A DNA stretch of 40,555 nucleotides, taken from positions 66,902 through 107,456 of the forward strand of contig JBNGIO010006337.1 in the NCBI GenBank assembly GCA_049999805.1, read 5' to 3'. The notes beneath the pieces are model-generated. The model was not told the DNA's origin. It was given only the letters and a program-made list of their open reading frames with translations, and did no database searches. This document shows, in pieces, positions 25,403 through 36,130 of this stretch; the first letter of the stretch is position 1, and every line of letters starts with the position of its first letter. Position numbers and translations under genes: made by a program. Source of the stretch: Folioceros fuciformis (Eukaryota; Anthocerotophyta; Anthocerotopsida; Anthocerotales).

Positions 25403-28400
25403 CTAGTTAAGGTCCAGCTGCTTCTTCAACACTTCGTACACCAGGAAAGAGATGGCAGCTGCTGGCACAAGTTTCAAGTAATTTGGAACAAGCCCTGCAC
25501 GGAGAAAAAGTTTCTGTCAATCCCAACATGCACAAACGTAAACAACAAACAAAACAGCTTTGCTGGTCATCGGTAGCCACCACGTGGCTAGTTGAGCTTA
25601 GTCCTATACGTCTTCTAGTCTTACGACACATGCCAATTCCCACGACAACGTACCCGCATACAGGGCTTGCAAACCCTCTTCCTTCACAATAACTTGGAAA
25701 GCATCGATCATATTTTTGTATAGTTTGGGACCCTGTCTTGCAGCTTGCACCTGATGTCGACAAATTGCAGCAACCCTGTGAGCGACGCAACCAAGGACAC
25801 TTGTAAAAGAGCCACAAGTTCTGACACCAACCTGCAACCGTCGTTGTACCATCTCAAGAGGGTAAACTGCTGTTTGGGCAGAGGCACCTGCAAGAGCCCT
25901 GAGAGGACAAGGGAGCGACTGTACGGTCAGATGCTGGTGTGAACCACGAGGCTGGGGCCGACTGTTGTTGAACAGGAACAAGTTTCAACAACAGACCAGG
26001 CTTACAACATTACCCGAACACCATGGTCGGGATAGCACCGAGGTCACCACCAGGACCGATCTTCTTCCTGTACCATTGCTTCAGTTGATCGTAGACAAAA
26101 AAGTTTATGGCACCATATGGAGCCACTCTAACCTGCAAGGATAACCGCGCTTAGGGTTTAGGCGTATACGTGCATTAGGACAGACAGCAAAACATCGTAG
26201 AGCCAGTGGTATACCATGTTGGGACCCAGACCCCTGTACAATCCCAACCAACTATCCCGCTGGATGATGTCACGAGTCACATCCACCAATGATCTTCCTG
26301 CCCGAGGCCCTTGTACTGTCACAACAGATCTCACTGTGTCCACAGGATGTGTCACAAAGGTTCCAGCCATTGATGCTATTGACCCGAGCAACATCCGCTC
26401 TGGGCCACTGATATCTACCCGTCCTGTTCTTTTCAGAATCCCGTCTTTGAGGTTGTCATATACAAAAAACTCGACGGCCTGTCTCCAACACATCAGGGTG
26501 TCAAGGTTTGCGGTTTACTGCCTCCCTGTTCCCTGATGTGCTTCATCCCACACAAAGGCATGTCTAGAACTGCTGACTAGCAGCGACAACCAGCGAAACA
26601 TACCTTGGTGGGTGCAATACGCAAAACATTCAATAGGTTGCCTCTAAAAAGACCAGGGAGACCCTCCTCCCTGCATGGGTCTGCCATTAGTGATATTTAG
26701 CAATAGGAGCATTGCCAACACACAGTGCAGCTTGGTATGCACATGGACGACTTACCGCCAGATCTTTTTCAGAACAGCGGTGAATCCTTGTCTGGCCAGA
26801 TCTGAGTCAACCATAGACATAACCTACAGGGGAGAGGAGAGCTCATGAATACTTTGCTACTCATGCTACAAACGCAAAACCACGAGAAACACAGCACAAC
26901 ACTTGCCTTGATCCTTTCAAGTGGGGCCACAGCCGTCCTTGATACTGCACCGGACATGCCTCCTGCAAAAAGATGCTTAAGAACCTGTACTTTAGGTCTT
27001 CTCTGTCCAACTCGTCCCTGCTTGTTGTATCTCCCTGTAACGTATACGAAAGCCAGTGAGCTCACAGTAAGGCACTCTGGCACATGATACCCAGCTTCAG
27101 AACACAACGCCTGACTTAGCTGTCTTATCAAATGGGTCAGAAAGGGCTGTACCGGACGACATTGGGAAAGTTGTGTCGGCATCCCCTAGATCAATAACAG
27201 CCCTCCCCCAGATTTCAAAAATATCTCTAAGATCTTTGGCAGTCGACAACATCAAGAAATCTCTGCAACATGATGACGTAATTCAATATCGGGATGAAAG
27301 TTTGTGTAAAATCTGAGAGATTCTGCTGAACATTCACACACAAACTCACGATGAGGACAAAGAGTTATCTCCACAAGCCAGAAGTCACCTCCGTGGAGTA
27401 CCTAAGAACTGTATTCAGTAACACACCGAAAATCTGATGTGGATGGTCTACAGTTCCACGTGCTCCAAGCAAACGCAGGTGCAGGAACTCCCAATCAGTG
27501 AATTCTAAGTACAAAGCACCTGAACTCAGCAAAATCGAAGGCCTTGGTTTGGCTGTAAAAATCCTGAGATCCAAGCATTCCACCCCTCACGTGCATCCGG
27601 TCGATCATCTTCTTTACATCCTTGTCGGCAATTCTACAGCAAGAGTAAGTCAGCTACTGGCCATCCAACTCATACACCACGGCCACAATAACAGAAGTGC
27701 AGAGTGCCTGTGCCCGATCAGGACAACCACAAGATGCGTAAGGCAGAGCCGAGGGATGTGGTTGAGAACAACGTCTACCTGAATTTGTACTTCCGCAGAG
27801 CTTCTTTCAGCTCAGCTTCGGTTATGTAGCCAATCTGTTCAAGAACAAGGCGGTATTACATCGGCGGCCGTATCATGACGAATCAAAACCGAGCATAACA
27901 TCACAAAAGCTGACGGTCACGTCACCTTTCTTTTGTCCAGTTCCTTGAACGTATTGAGAAGTTCATTTTCTCTGCTGATTGCGTACTCGGCAAACGTTTC
28001 GAAGGTGAGAGTGGCGCTCTTTGTTGTAGCAGCGACTTGATTGACGAAGGCTTCAACGTCCTGTGCATGACACGGAACCCAAGGTTAACCAAGACGACGA
28101 CACAATTAGTCACGAGCGACAAGAGCCTTCATCTCCCATGACATCCGCCGAAGGCAAACGCCTTCGGCACACTCAGCACGCGATCACCGTAACAGAAACG
28201 TGGCGATCAAGAAAAAACTTGCAAAAGCGAAAGGCAGCTATGAACCTCTTCAGAAGCAGGCAGGTTGAGCCGCTTTAACGCCACCTTCAGGTCACCCTCA
28301 GAAATGTAGCCCACGCCTTCTCTGTCCAGCTCCTACAATGCAAACTTGGAATGAGAAAGAAAGCAGGTTCATGCGAAAAGCGTCAAAGTCGCACAAAATC

Positions 28401-28739
28401 GAACTCAACGCGACTCTACAGAGCGACAAGACTTGCCTGCTCACCACACAGCAATCTCAAACACTGAGGTTAATCTCAAACACCTTTCCTCCCTGCATCT
28501 AGTTAGTGACTAGTTGCTTCCCTGACTGAAATTCCGGTCAGCTGACCGCACAATCCCCTCCACACCGCACAAAACCCGCCACAGGAATCGGCTTGCTATG
28601 AACTCCCGGAGCATTCCAACAGGAATCCAGAAAATCTAACACCACGAACACCCAGCAATCCAAACCTAACCGAAACAGGCCTCCCCCTGCAAGCTGCTGA
28701 CCTTCCAGCGGCGCTGAAGCGCATCATACGCATACGTTC
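25403..28739 (-). CDS. EF-hand mitochondrial carrier (SCaMC/APC-like), 5' end lost in gap
   Basis: This is an inner-membrane solute carrier with an N-terminal EF-hand region, the architecture of calcium-dependent ATP-Mg/Pi carriers. Exons (5' to 3'): gap-28702 (partial, ALQRRWK), 28332-28246, 28060-27926, 27834-27779, 27633-27520, 27262-27111, 27034-26907, 26823-26756, 26670-26604, 26478-26215, 26132-26014, 25898-25832, 25750-25654, 25494-25403. From 28332 on they give 481 residues in closed phase. Two EF-type loops are visible, ELDREGVGYISEGD and ELDKRKIGYITEAE. The carrier domain starts at LKHLFAGGMSGAVSRT. It has the three Px(D/E)xx(K/R) signatures as PLERIK, PVDTVR and PLEMVQ, the last with Gln for the basic residue. 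The donor after exon 27034-26907 is GCAAGT, a GC-AG intron. The donor at 27110 also appears to be GC, which is less certain. Both calcium loops lack acidic residues at positions 3 or 5, so calcium binding is doubtful. The substrate is unknown; ATP-Mg/Pi is only the family default. Confidence 0.88.
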
Positions 28740-28839
28740 NNNNNNNNNNNNNNNNNNNNNNNNNNNNNNNNNNNNNNNNNNNNNNNNNNNNNNNNNNNNN
28801 NNNNNNNNNNNNNNNNNNNNNNNNNNNNNNNNNNNNNNN
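28740..28839. other. assembly gap (100 N) inside the carrier gene
   Basis: Exactly 100 N of unknown true length. It cuts the N-terminal part of the EF-hand carrier: the coding frame ALQRRWK runs into it from the 3' side. Confidence 0.98.
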
Positions 28840-29224
28840 GAGCATAAGACACCATGGCCACCCTGCTCGGACCAAAGCCAGAATTTCCCCTCCGGACCCG
28901 CATCCCAGGCGCGGCCAGGCTCTCCACCGGGTCGCACACAAGCATCCCGGCGTCCTCCAAATCTCCATCCTTCGGCTCGGCCCAGGGCCCGGTTCGCCTC
29001 TTCCCCGCGTCCCGCCCCTGCAGCTCGGCGAACACGGCCCCGATTCCACCCACAACAGCATTCTGGCATTCGAGGAGCGCGTGCTGGAGCTGGTGCAAGG
29101 GATCCCGGTTCGCCCCAGCCTTGCTATGGAAGGTGCTGGGAATTCGAGCAGCGGTGCCGGATTCGCTCAGGCGGGGGAAGCGAATGCGCAAGCCCCCGGC
29201 ATCCGCATCCTGGAGGCGTGCCAT
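28840..29224 (-). CDS. possible first exon of the EF-hand carrier
   Basis: On the far side of the gap, a minus-strand frame from an ATG at 29224 stays open to the gap edge (about 128 codons). It contains a helical, protein-like stretch (DPLHQLQHALLECQ, then GGIGAVFAELQGRD) and ends SRVAMVSYA at the gap. Its position directly 5' of the carrier's truncated exon makes it a candidate N-terminal exon. The region is GC-rich and the other strand is also open, so this could be chance. A later ATG could be the start. Nothing in it identifies a family. Confidence 0.4.
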
Positions 29225-29398
29225 GAGTGCAATGCCCGTCTACCTACTCCGGCAATGCGAGGCCGGGAGCCCTCTCCCGCGTCCAGGCAGCCGGGAGCAG
29301 TCAGAGCAGAGCAGAGCAACACTTGGAGGCAGCAGCAACAGCTCCAGGCGTCGGTAGCCAGGGAGTCTGGGGCGCTGGTCTTCGCCTCCTCCGGCCCC

Positions 29399-29498
29399 NN
29401 NNNNNNNNNNNNNNNNNNNNNNNNNNNNNNNNNNNNNNNNNNNNNNNNNNNNNNNNNNNNNNNNNNNNNNNNNNNNNNNNNNNNNNNNNNNNNNNNNN
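29399..29498. other. assembly gap (100 N)
   Basis: Exactly 100 N in a GC-rich stretch. The flanks are GGCCCC and CCCTCCCCC, a composition that commonly stops assemblers. Confidence 0.98.
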
Positions 29499-30850
29499 CC
29501 CTCCCCCTTTCCCCCTGGCGAAAGTGTGGCGGAATGCTTGTAATGCCACGATCCTTTCTATTTTGGAGTAAATGATAAAATGTTGGAGCGCGCCTCTATT
29601 TGTTTTCTCTTGTCGCGGATATTTTATCGTGCCACCTCATATGTTGCTGCTTTCGAATCGATTGAACGGTAGAGTTTTGGCAGCCATGGTGACCCGTTGA
29701 ACGGGGATAATTCACTGCGTGCCTGTTCGATTCCATTTCTGCGCATGCGCTCTCGATGCTGGCTGGCCTCTGCATTGTGGATGCCCGCGCTATCCACTAC
29801 ACGCCTCGTGGGAAGAAGGCCAGTACGCCTTGGCGGTGCCACTTACTTGTGCAAGTTCAATCAGGGCTTGGGTGCGGACAAGGACTTTGATGACGGACTG
29901 GTGTTCGGAATCAGGGTTTGAGCAAAGTTGACGCATGCTGAATCAAAGATGACTGCAGGCCCAAAGCATCAGATGCCAATCTCGATGCCTCGCTTGGCGC
30001 GCAAAGTTGGAATTAGGGAACGTGCGGATCATGGAGTTGAGTCGAGGTGATGGAAAGAGTTGCTTGCCAGGGCCATCGGATACCGTCCTCGGTGCCTTGT
30101 CTGAAGCTCAGTGATGAAGAACACGGACATAATGCCGCTGTACCACAGGGTTCACTAAACAAGAAGCTCTCTTAGGCTTCCTACCGTTGCCGCTGGGATC
30201 GTCACTTGCCGTATAGCGCAATCCGAAGACTTCATGTAGGAATGGATGCGACAAAGACGCGCTTCCACCATTTCTGGGATGGTGCTTGTACGCTCCGATC
30301 GTCCAATCGCAGAAGAGCACTACAGAGATCATTTTACAGGTGGAAAAAGTAAAGCATCGGTTGATGGGGACAATTGTGTGGTGTGGCGTTTCCAGCAATG
30401 TTTTCACCCAAAATGGGGAGTTGTGAACAAGTATGCCCAATGGGCATACTTCATGGCATGAAGGATTTTTCAAAGCCTATAAGTAGTCCTTGCCGTCACG
30501 TACCCAAGCCTCCTTGAGAAATTCAAGTAGGAGTTAGGAGTTTGCGAGATGTCAAGAGTTAGTGTGTCCCTTCCTAACTCTTCTTCAAAGGATCTCTTGT
30601 TTTGGAGGTGGTCAAACAAGTGGAGAATATCATGGTAGATCTTGAGGCAATCTAATTGGGAAAGGGCTCCCTCTCTGCTTAAACAATTTGGAAGCTTACT
30701 GACAAGAGCTGTAGCAAAAAAAGCAACTAGATCCAGCAACTCTGGACAGGCTAATGCAGTGAACGAAGAACGTCCCATGTGTAGAGAGTGCAAGATTAAG
30801 AAGACGATGAAAATGAATAAGAAGCTTACAAGATCCCTTGCAAGCTTGCT
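29499..30850. other. intergenic stretch without a supported gene
   Basis: Several 60-120 codon open frames exist on both strands (for example minus 30108-30473 and minus 30470-30793), none with a recognisable domain or an exon chain. Composition is mixed, and the right part becomes A-rich on the plus strand. It probably holds the promoter of the carrier gene at its left end and repeat debris at its right end. Confidence 0.4.
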
Positions 30851-31062
30851 GAAGGTAACAATGCGCTGGTGGAAGAAGTCAAGTCAAGAATGAAGGTAAC
30901 AATGCGCTGGTGGAAGAAGTCAAGTCAAGAAATAAAGGGGAGGAGCATGGTAATGCCTCTGAGAGTTCAATCCGACATAGTCCATAAACTTGTTGGCCTA
31001 TTTGCAACCGTGGAAGACGTCAAGTCAAGAAATAAAGAGGAGGAGCATGGTAATGCCTCAAA
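30851..31062. repeat. nested 41-bp and 100-bp direct repeats
   Basis: A 41-bp unit beginning GAAGGTAACAATGCGCTGGT at 30851 repeats immediately at 30892. The 3' part of that unit with its right flank (GGAAGAAGTCAAGTCAAGAA to TGGTAATGCCTC, from about 30911) recurs 100 bp on, at about 31011, with a few changes. One frame gives an acidic/basic helical peptide (EGNNALVEEVKSR) in each copy, suggesting duplicated remains of a coiled-coil coding sequence, perhaps from a mobile element. Confidence 0.88.
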
Positions 31063-31200
31063 GAGCTCAACCATAGGGTGTGCCAAATGTGTAGAAGGCT
31101 TAAGGGGGTTGTAGCCTAGTTCTGCTGATTAGCGAGCAGTACTAATCTAGAAATATGTCACTAAGAAGGTGATTTCGTATTGAGAGGATAGGAGGGATTT

Positions 31201-31227
31201 TTGGGGTTTGGGGTTTAGGGTTTAGGC
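31201..31227 (+). repeat. short interstitial telomere-like tract
   Basis: The words TTTGGGG, TTTAGGG and TTTAGG stand in tandem, including two plant-type TTTAGGG-like units. It is too short to be a telomere and is a common relic at repair sites or in promoters (telo-box). Confidence 0.7.
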
Positions 31228-31509
31228 CGTGACAGATATTCTGTCTAGAATCAGCGTTCTATTTGAGCTTCTACAAGACATGCTAGAGACAGGTTTCCTA
31301 GTGGGCTCACATGATCAATCACCTTCCGTGTCCAGTTTTGTAATTCCTCTCAATAAAGGACTGATCCATATTTTTCTAACATCGTCTATTTGTTGCGGCG
31401 GGTTTGCTGGCAATCGTGCCGGTTACTATGAGCTACGAAAATACGAAAATGTTGAAGCAGGACAAGGAAGCTGCGCCTGCCTCCAGGCCCACCAGCGTGG
31501 CCAGTGATG

Positions 31510-32500
31510 TGAACCTCTCCATTTCCGCAAGTGCCAGGCCGCACGTTCTGCTGCAGGAGCTGGCCGAGGGTACGGTCCTGTCGTGTCCATCCACCTGGGA
31601 ATGAAACTGGTTTTCCTCGTTTCGTCGCCGGACATGAGCAGAGGGGTGCTCAAAGTGCAGGACAGCAGTTTCGCATCTCGAGCTCCCCTAGCAGCCCATC
31701 GACATCTGGTTTTGCAGGAAGGAAGATGCGCGTTCAGGATCCCCTTCGAATCCAGGCACCAGAATGTGAGGTGGCCGTGCCTTATTCGTGTCCGTTAACG
31801 TTGTTTTGCGAGCCTGCTGTGGTGTACATATTAGCTACAATGTAGCAAGTCGTTTAATTGGCTTGTCAGGAAGATCATGACGACAGAGCTATTGACGCCC
31901 TAGAGCAATTCAGAGACGCGGAACTGGGTGCTGCAATGAGATTTGTCTTGCGTAAGATTCCAGGAGAGGTCGACATCCACGGATTGGGAAATTCTGTAAC
32001 AATGACAACATGGTAGGTGGACCGGCAGGAGGCAGCTGAGTACGTTTGGGTGCTCCGTGAAACCATCCAGCTGCTGGGGATTCCGGTTCTTGGGGACAGC
32101 ATTTCTTTCTCGGGATTTCTTGAACCTTTGATTCCTGGGATTTCTGGAGCCGTTGTATAATGGAATCATAGCACTGGGTAGTACCCATCGGATCTCAGCT
32201 GCTTGTGGCCATGCTGTACAGAGACATCGATGTCAAAGGACAAAACTTCGGCATACTCCCTTTGGAAGTGGCAGAAGGATCTGCCCTGCCATCTCTCACG
32301 GCATGGTTGTATCCAGCGCCTTCCGTGCTGAACTGGTCCACAGCTTCGATTGCTGCCTTCCGCAAGGACAGAAACCACAAGACAGACAAGTCCGAAGAAT
32401 ATGGACTCCCTATACCCATGAAGTGTCCCCTTAAAGCAGTCCCAACCCCTCGCTTGCCGCTCCATCTCTACAAGTGTGATGATTCTTTTCCGTTTTCTGT
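31510..32500 (+). pseudogene. A-type (clan 71) cytochrome P450 pseudogene
   Basis: P450 landmarks occur in order on one strand but in broken frames. ARPHVLLQELAE at about 31530-31566 is followed, after a frameshift, by YGPVVSIHLGMK and then SSPDMSRGVLKVQDSSFASR (31571-31771). Then come a D-helix region FRDAELGAAMR and SVTMTTW (about 31885-32013), an in-frame TAG at 32014-32016, the F-G region AAEYVWVLRETIQLLG to a TAA at 32158, and the heme region. In the heme region DIDVKGQNFGILP and FGSGRRICPA (the FxxGxRxC cysteine loop) lie in different frames, and PLKAVPTPRLPLHLYK is in a third segment. The I-helix, the ExxR K-helix and the PERF region are missing between 32160 and 32200, so a large internal deletion has occurred. 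With two stops and at least three frame changes, no functional enzyme can be made. About 100 bases at 31772-31869 may be a retained intron. Confidence 0.88.
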
Positions 32501-35060
32501 GCATGTCACATAGCGACCAAGGGATGTCCTTTTTCTTTTTCTTCGGAGCCCTTCATTTGGGTCCCTGCTCCTCCCAGTTTCGTCCCATTGCCCTCCCAAG
32601 GCGGCCAGCCGAAATGGCATAGGCGCCGGGGTTGGACTCTGGCACCCACCCGGTTGTTTCTCCTGTGCAAATATATCACAACTTTCCATGTCTACAATTG
32701 TCCTCGCTCGCAACGTTGTGGCCAAGGTAAGTCGACAATCAACGACAATATCTGTGAACAGTGCAACAGGTAGTGCACAGTTGTGTCTGTAATCTGCGTG
32801 CCCTGGACAGTGGACAAGTATTCCTGTTTTTCGCTCTCGCCCCCCTTTGACATCCGGATGAAACTTGTTTGTTCTACAGAATCGCAGCTTCCAGCTTTCA
32901 CCTTTCGAGGCGCAGAGGCTGCGTTGGATCATGGTCTTGATGCAGGAAGCTCCCATCACGACGTTGAACAGCGAACGTCGGGTCATCAAGACGTTCGTCT
33001 TGATACCCCGATGTTCAAGGCTATGACGAGTGTAGCTGCGGGCAAAAATGCAGATGCAAAACTGCAGTCACATTACCGCTTTCTGAGAATTTGGTTTTAC
33101 ACTTTCTACACATGTCGTAAATAGGACAGTAACATGAGTCGATCGGGAAAGTCTACCGTGGAGCACGAACGCTGTGAATGCTTAGAACTTCTGTGCAATC
33201 GAGAACTTGGCGGATTGGCATGGAAGCGCACAAACCAACCGAACCCGTACTCACCGGCCTGAATACATAGAAGACTACTGAGACGTGTTTAGCGTGCTTT
33301 GCAGGGCGACGGCCATTCCTACATTGGCGTTATTCCGAAACCTGATCAGTATGGCTCAGGAAACCCCGGCTGCACCGAGCACACGCCATGGAAAACAGAG
33401 GTTTAGGTTAACATCGCTTGCAGCTTACAACGTGGAGTGAGTGGCAACCTGAACAAATCACGCGCATTTACATAGCAGCGCTCTTGATTTCCGAATTGAG
33501 ACTACGACGGTAGGAGATAACACCAGATTTCATCAACATCAACGTTCTGGACGTCTCCTCTACCAGATTTCTTTGCCGGACGACATACTCAACAGAAAGG
33601 GACCTGGAAGACGCCGTACACCCCGTTCTCAAACACCACATGCTCAACTCGTTGATCGGCACGGCAACCTCCAGCATGTATCTGCGTCTGCTGTTGCCTC
33701 ACACCGCCAGCAACGATTGTCGCAATACTTCAAAAATCCAGCTTGAGCTCTTCTGGTTCACGCAGCACAAAGTGTAGCACATAGGGTGTGGCGCGGATGG
33801 CCAACAACCATATCCCGACCACAGCCAGATGCTGGCGAAGCTGCTGATGCGCCGCCGCCTTGTCAGGCCGCCGGGGAATGCCTCCGAGAAACATAGCTGG
33901 AGAAGACTCGCTGCCTCGCCGGATGCACGCTCACTAGCCGGCTGGCTTGCGGGCCTGATCGCTAGCACACCTGCCGATTAGCACACCGAGCTTCCTTCCG
34001 ATTCCGTAACTGAGGAGCGATTAGGGCAAGCTCAAGCTAGTCATAGGCGGCTAGACCTAGCAGCTTCTCTCAAATCATAATGAATCTAAATCCGGCTACT
34101 GCTTGCAACCTACTCCTTCTAGGTTTTTCGCATTCAAACAGTCGGTAGGAGACGAAGAGCATCCTCATGCATGCTGCTTGCGGAAGTGAAGCACTAAAGG
34201 GCTTGCAGGTAGAGATACATGCAATACTTCATCAGGCTGTCTGAACGGCAGTCTCACCGCATTGTTTCCTAGGCGGTTGTATGGACTAAGACTATAGTCC
34301 TGATAGCCTTAGAAAAGGAACCTGGCCAGTTCGTCTGATTCTGGCAGTTCCCAGTGGAAGTTCAACGGTTAGGCATCGGCAGCGCAGAGCGTTGTGGTGT
34401 GCAAGTTTAACGCTGAGACGATTTGGCTAATGTTCTGCACCTGTATGCACTGGCCACCGATTGTCTCGTCAAGAGCAGCTTTTGCGCATGACGTTCCTTC
34501 CGGCCTGCTTCCCCATAACCAGCGGCGGCCCCGAGACTCGTCAAACTGTGATAAATCCCAGCATCTCGCCGCAACAGAGTATGGGAATCAGAGCTGTGAC
34601 GAAGCAAGCATACACCTCGTGGTGTGCCCCGCGCATACGGAATTCCTGAGGACCACACGAAATTTCTTACTGCCACTAAGGAAAATCCAACCTTCATCCC
34701 ATTGGCATCAAATCCCTTTCTTGAGAAGGATGAGCCCGCCATACCGATGAGGGAAAACGTGAGGTGAAGCATAGAATTCTGGACTCCGCGCTTGCTCAAG
34801 TCGTGACCTCCCAAAAAATCTTGCCACACTGCTGGGAAATTCGGGCCAGTGGGTGAGTGATTTTCCACCTATTTGAAAAGCATCTAATCCTATACCCTAA
34901 TGCTTGTGGTTGGCATTCGACAGCATAATTGATTCTTGGGCTTCAATTCAATTCACCGTGTATTTTATAAAGTGGATTATATTATGATGAATTATTTAAA
35001 GATGAATAATGATATAAAATGAAGTACTGAGGAATTTTATTAAATTATTTAGCCAGTATC
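32501..35060. other. intergenic stretch with isolated coding-like patches
   Basis: No complete gene is supported. Four plus-strand patches look like exon relics. One begins after TTCTACAG near 32879 (FQLSPFEAQRLRW). One begins after TTTGCAG near 33304 (GDGHSYIGVIPKPDQYGSG) and ends at a TAG near 33403. One at about 33530-33775 ends FWFTQHKV. One near 34645-34765 reads IPEDHTKFLTATKENP, then EPAIPMRENVR, and stops. I recognise none of them and could not join them in phase. The right end (34930-35060) is AT-rich. Confidence 0.35.
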
Positions 35061-35806
35061 CTTAGCTAAAGGACGTATGGAGAGCGTGGGGATATCCCGC
35101 ACGGCAGCACTGGGAAGGGGACGACAAGGTTGGGAAAGCAGGAGGACCGTTGGCAGCGGGCAGGCAACGGTCCAATGGGGCCCGCACCGGAACTGTGGGC
35201 GATGCTTGCACAAAATAGCACAGTGCAGCGCAGCGCGGACCGGGTGTGATAATGGGCCGCATTCAAAAGCCGTGGGCTAACGGAGGGATTTAACGAGGGC
35301 GGGGAGCCGGGTTCAAGCCTTAACGGTCACCTTGCGCAGTCGGTCTCCGCCTCGCGTCTCGCCCAGCCTGGGATCCCGCCTTCAACGGCCGCCTCTGCCA
35401 CGCGTTCCTTCCATCCTCCCATCCCAAGCCAACCCAGGCCAAGGCTCCGGGCTGCACGCTCCCCTCCTCCCTCGCCGCCGCCTCCTTCTCGCATCCACAA
35501 TCGCTCCTCTCCGCGCCGCCCGCTTGCATGTCTGTCGCCTTTGCACTTCCGCCATCGCGACTGCCATTTGTGCTCCTCCCGCACCGGTATTGGCGGTGGA
35601 GCTCAATTCCAAGGCAGCCCTGGCAGCGCCTGCTGCTAGGGTCGTCCCAGCTGCGGGAGGGGAGAGTCTCAGCTCAGCTCCAGCTCCAGCTCCAGCTCCA
35701 GCTTCAGCTTCAGTTTTGCTGCACTGAACTGAACTCAACTGATCTGGAGAAGCCTGCAATGCCGGACGCAGCCACGCTAGCCAGCTAAGCTAGCTACCAC
35801 ACACGG
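35061..35806 (+). promoter_or_regulatory. GC-rich upstream region and leader exon of the 36131 gene
   Basis: This is a GC-rich, CpG-rich interval upstream of the large plus-strand gene. It contains CTCCAG/CTTCAG hexamer repeats at about 35675-35715 and CTGAACTGAACT repeats after them. A GTGAGT donor at 35807 probably ends a non-coding first exon here. No TATA box is obvious. Open frames on both strands are composition artefacts. Confidence 0.45.
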
Positions 35807-36070
35807 GTGAGTACCCGGTGTCGGGTTTCGGAATTGGAACAGTGTCCAGTGTTTCAGCTCTGTCTCGGTGTGCGGGACCTGGAGCTGGAGCGATTGCTGG
35901 CCCGGGGAACCATGGCGCTTGCTTGCGCTTAACTGCTGACGATGCAGTGTGGCGTTTTGTTTGCCTGGTGTGGTGGTTTGGACTGTTTGGAATGCATTGC
36001 GGGGGTGTTGAAGTTGTTTTGAATGAGGAGCTAGCTAGGTTGGAGAGGCTGACACGAAGGTTGTTTGCAG
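35807..36070 (+). other. probable 5' untranslated intron
   Basis: A strong donor CGG|GTGAGT at 35807 and an acceptor TTGTTTGCAG ending at 36070 bracket a T/G-rich stretch just before the coding start at 36131. The pattern is that of a leader intron of about 264 bp. A second CAG at 36077 offers an alternative acceptor. Confidence 0.55.
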
Positions 36071-36130
36071 GCAGCAGGTGGTGGTGCTTCGCAATTCCCT
36101 GCTCTCCGGGTCAAGAACGCTGTCAAGACG

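Noticed and set aside
27365-27460. Possible extra exon in the carrier gene (reads like EITLCPHR before a GTGAGT-type donor)
   Set aside because: The exons at 27633-27520 and 27262-27111 already join in phase to give FRDFLML, as in related carriers. The extra block would disrupt this.
28854-29357. Plus-strand frames of 100-167 codons around two assembly gaps
   Set aside because: They run through or into 100-N gaps of unknown size in a GC-rich stretch and are Arg/Ser/Pro-rich, as expected by chance.
34407-34868. 153-codon minus-strand frame upstream of the large gene
   Set aside because: I considered it as another P450 fragment, but none of the conserved motifs are present and a protein-like patch lies on the opposite strand at the same place.
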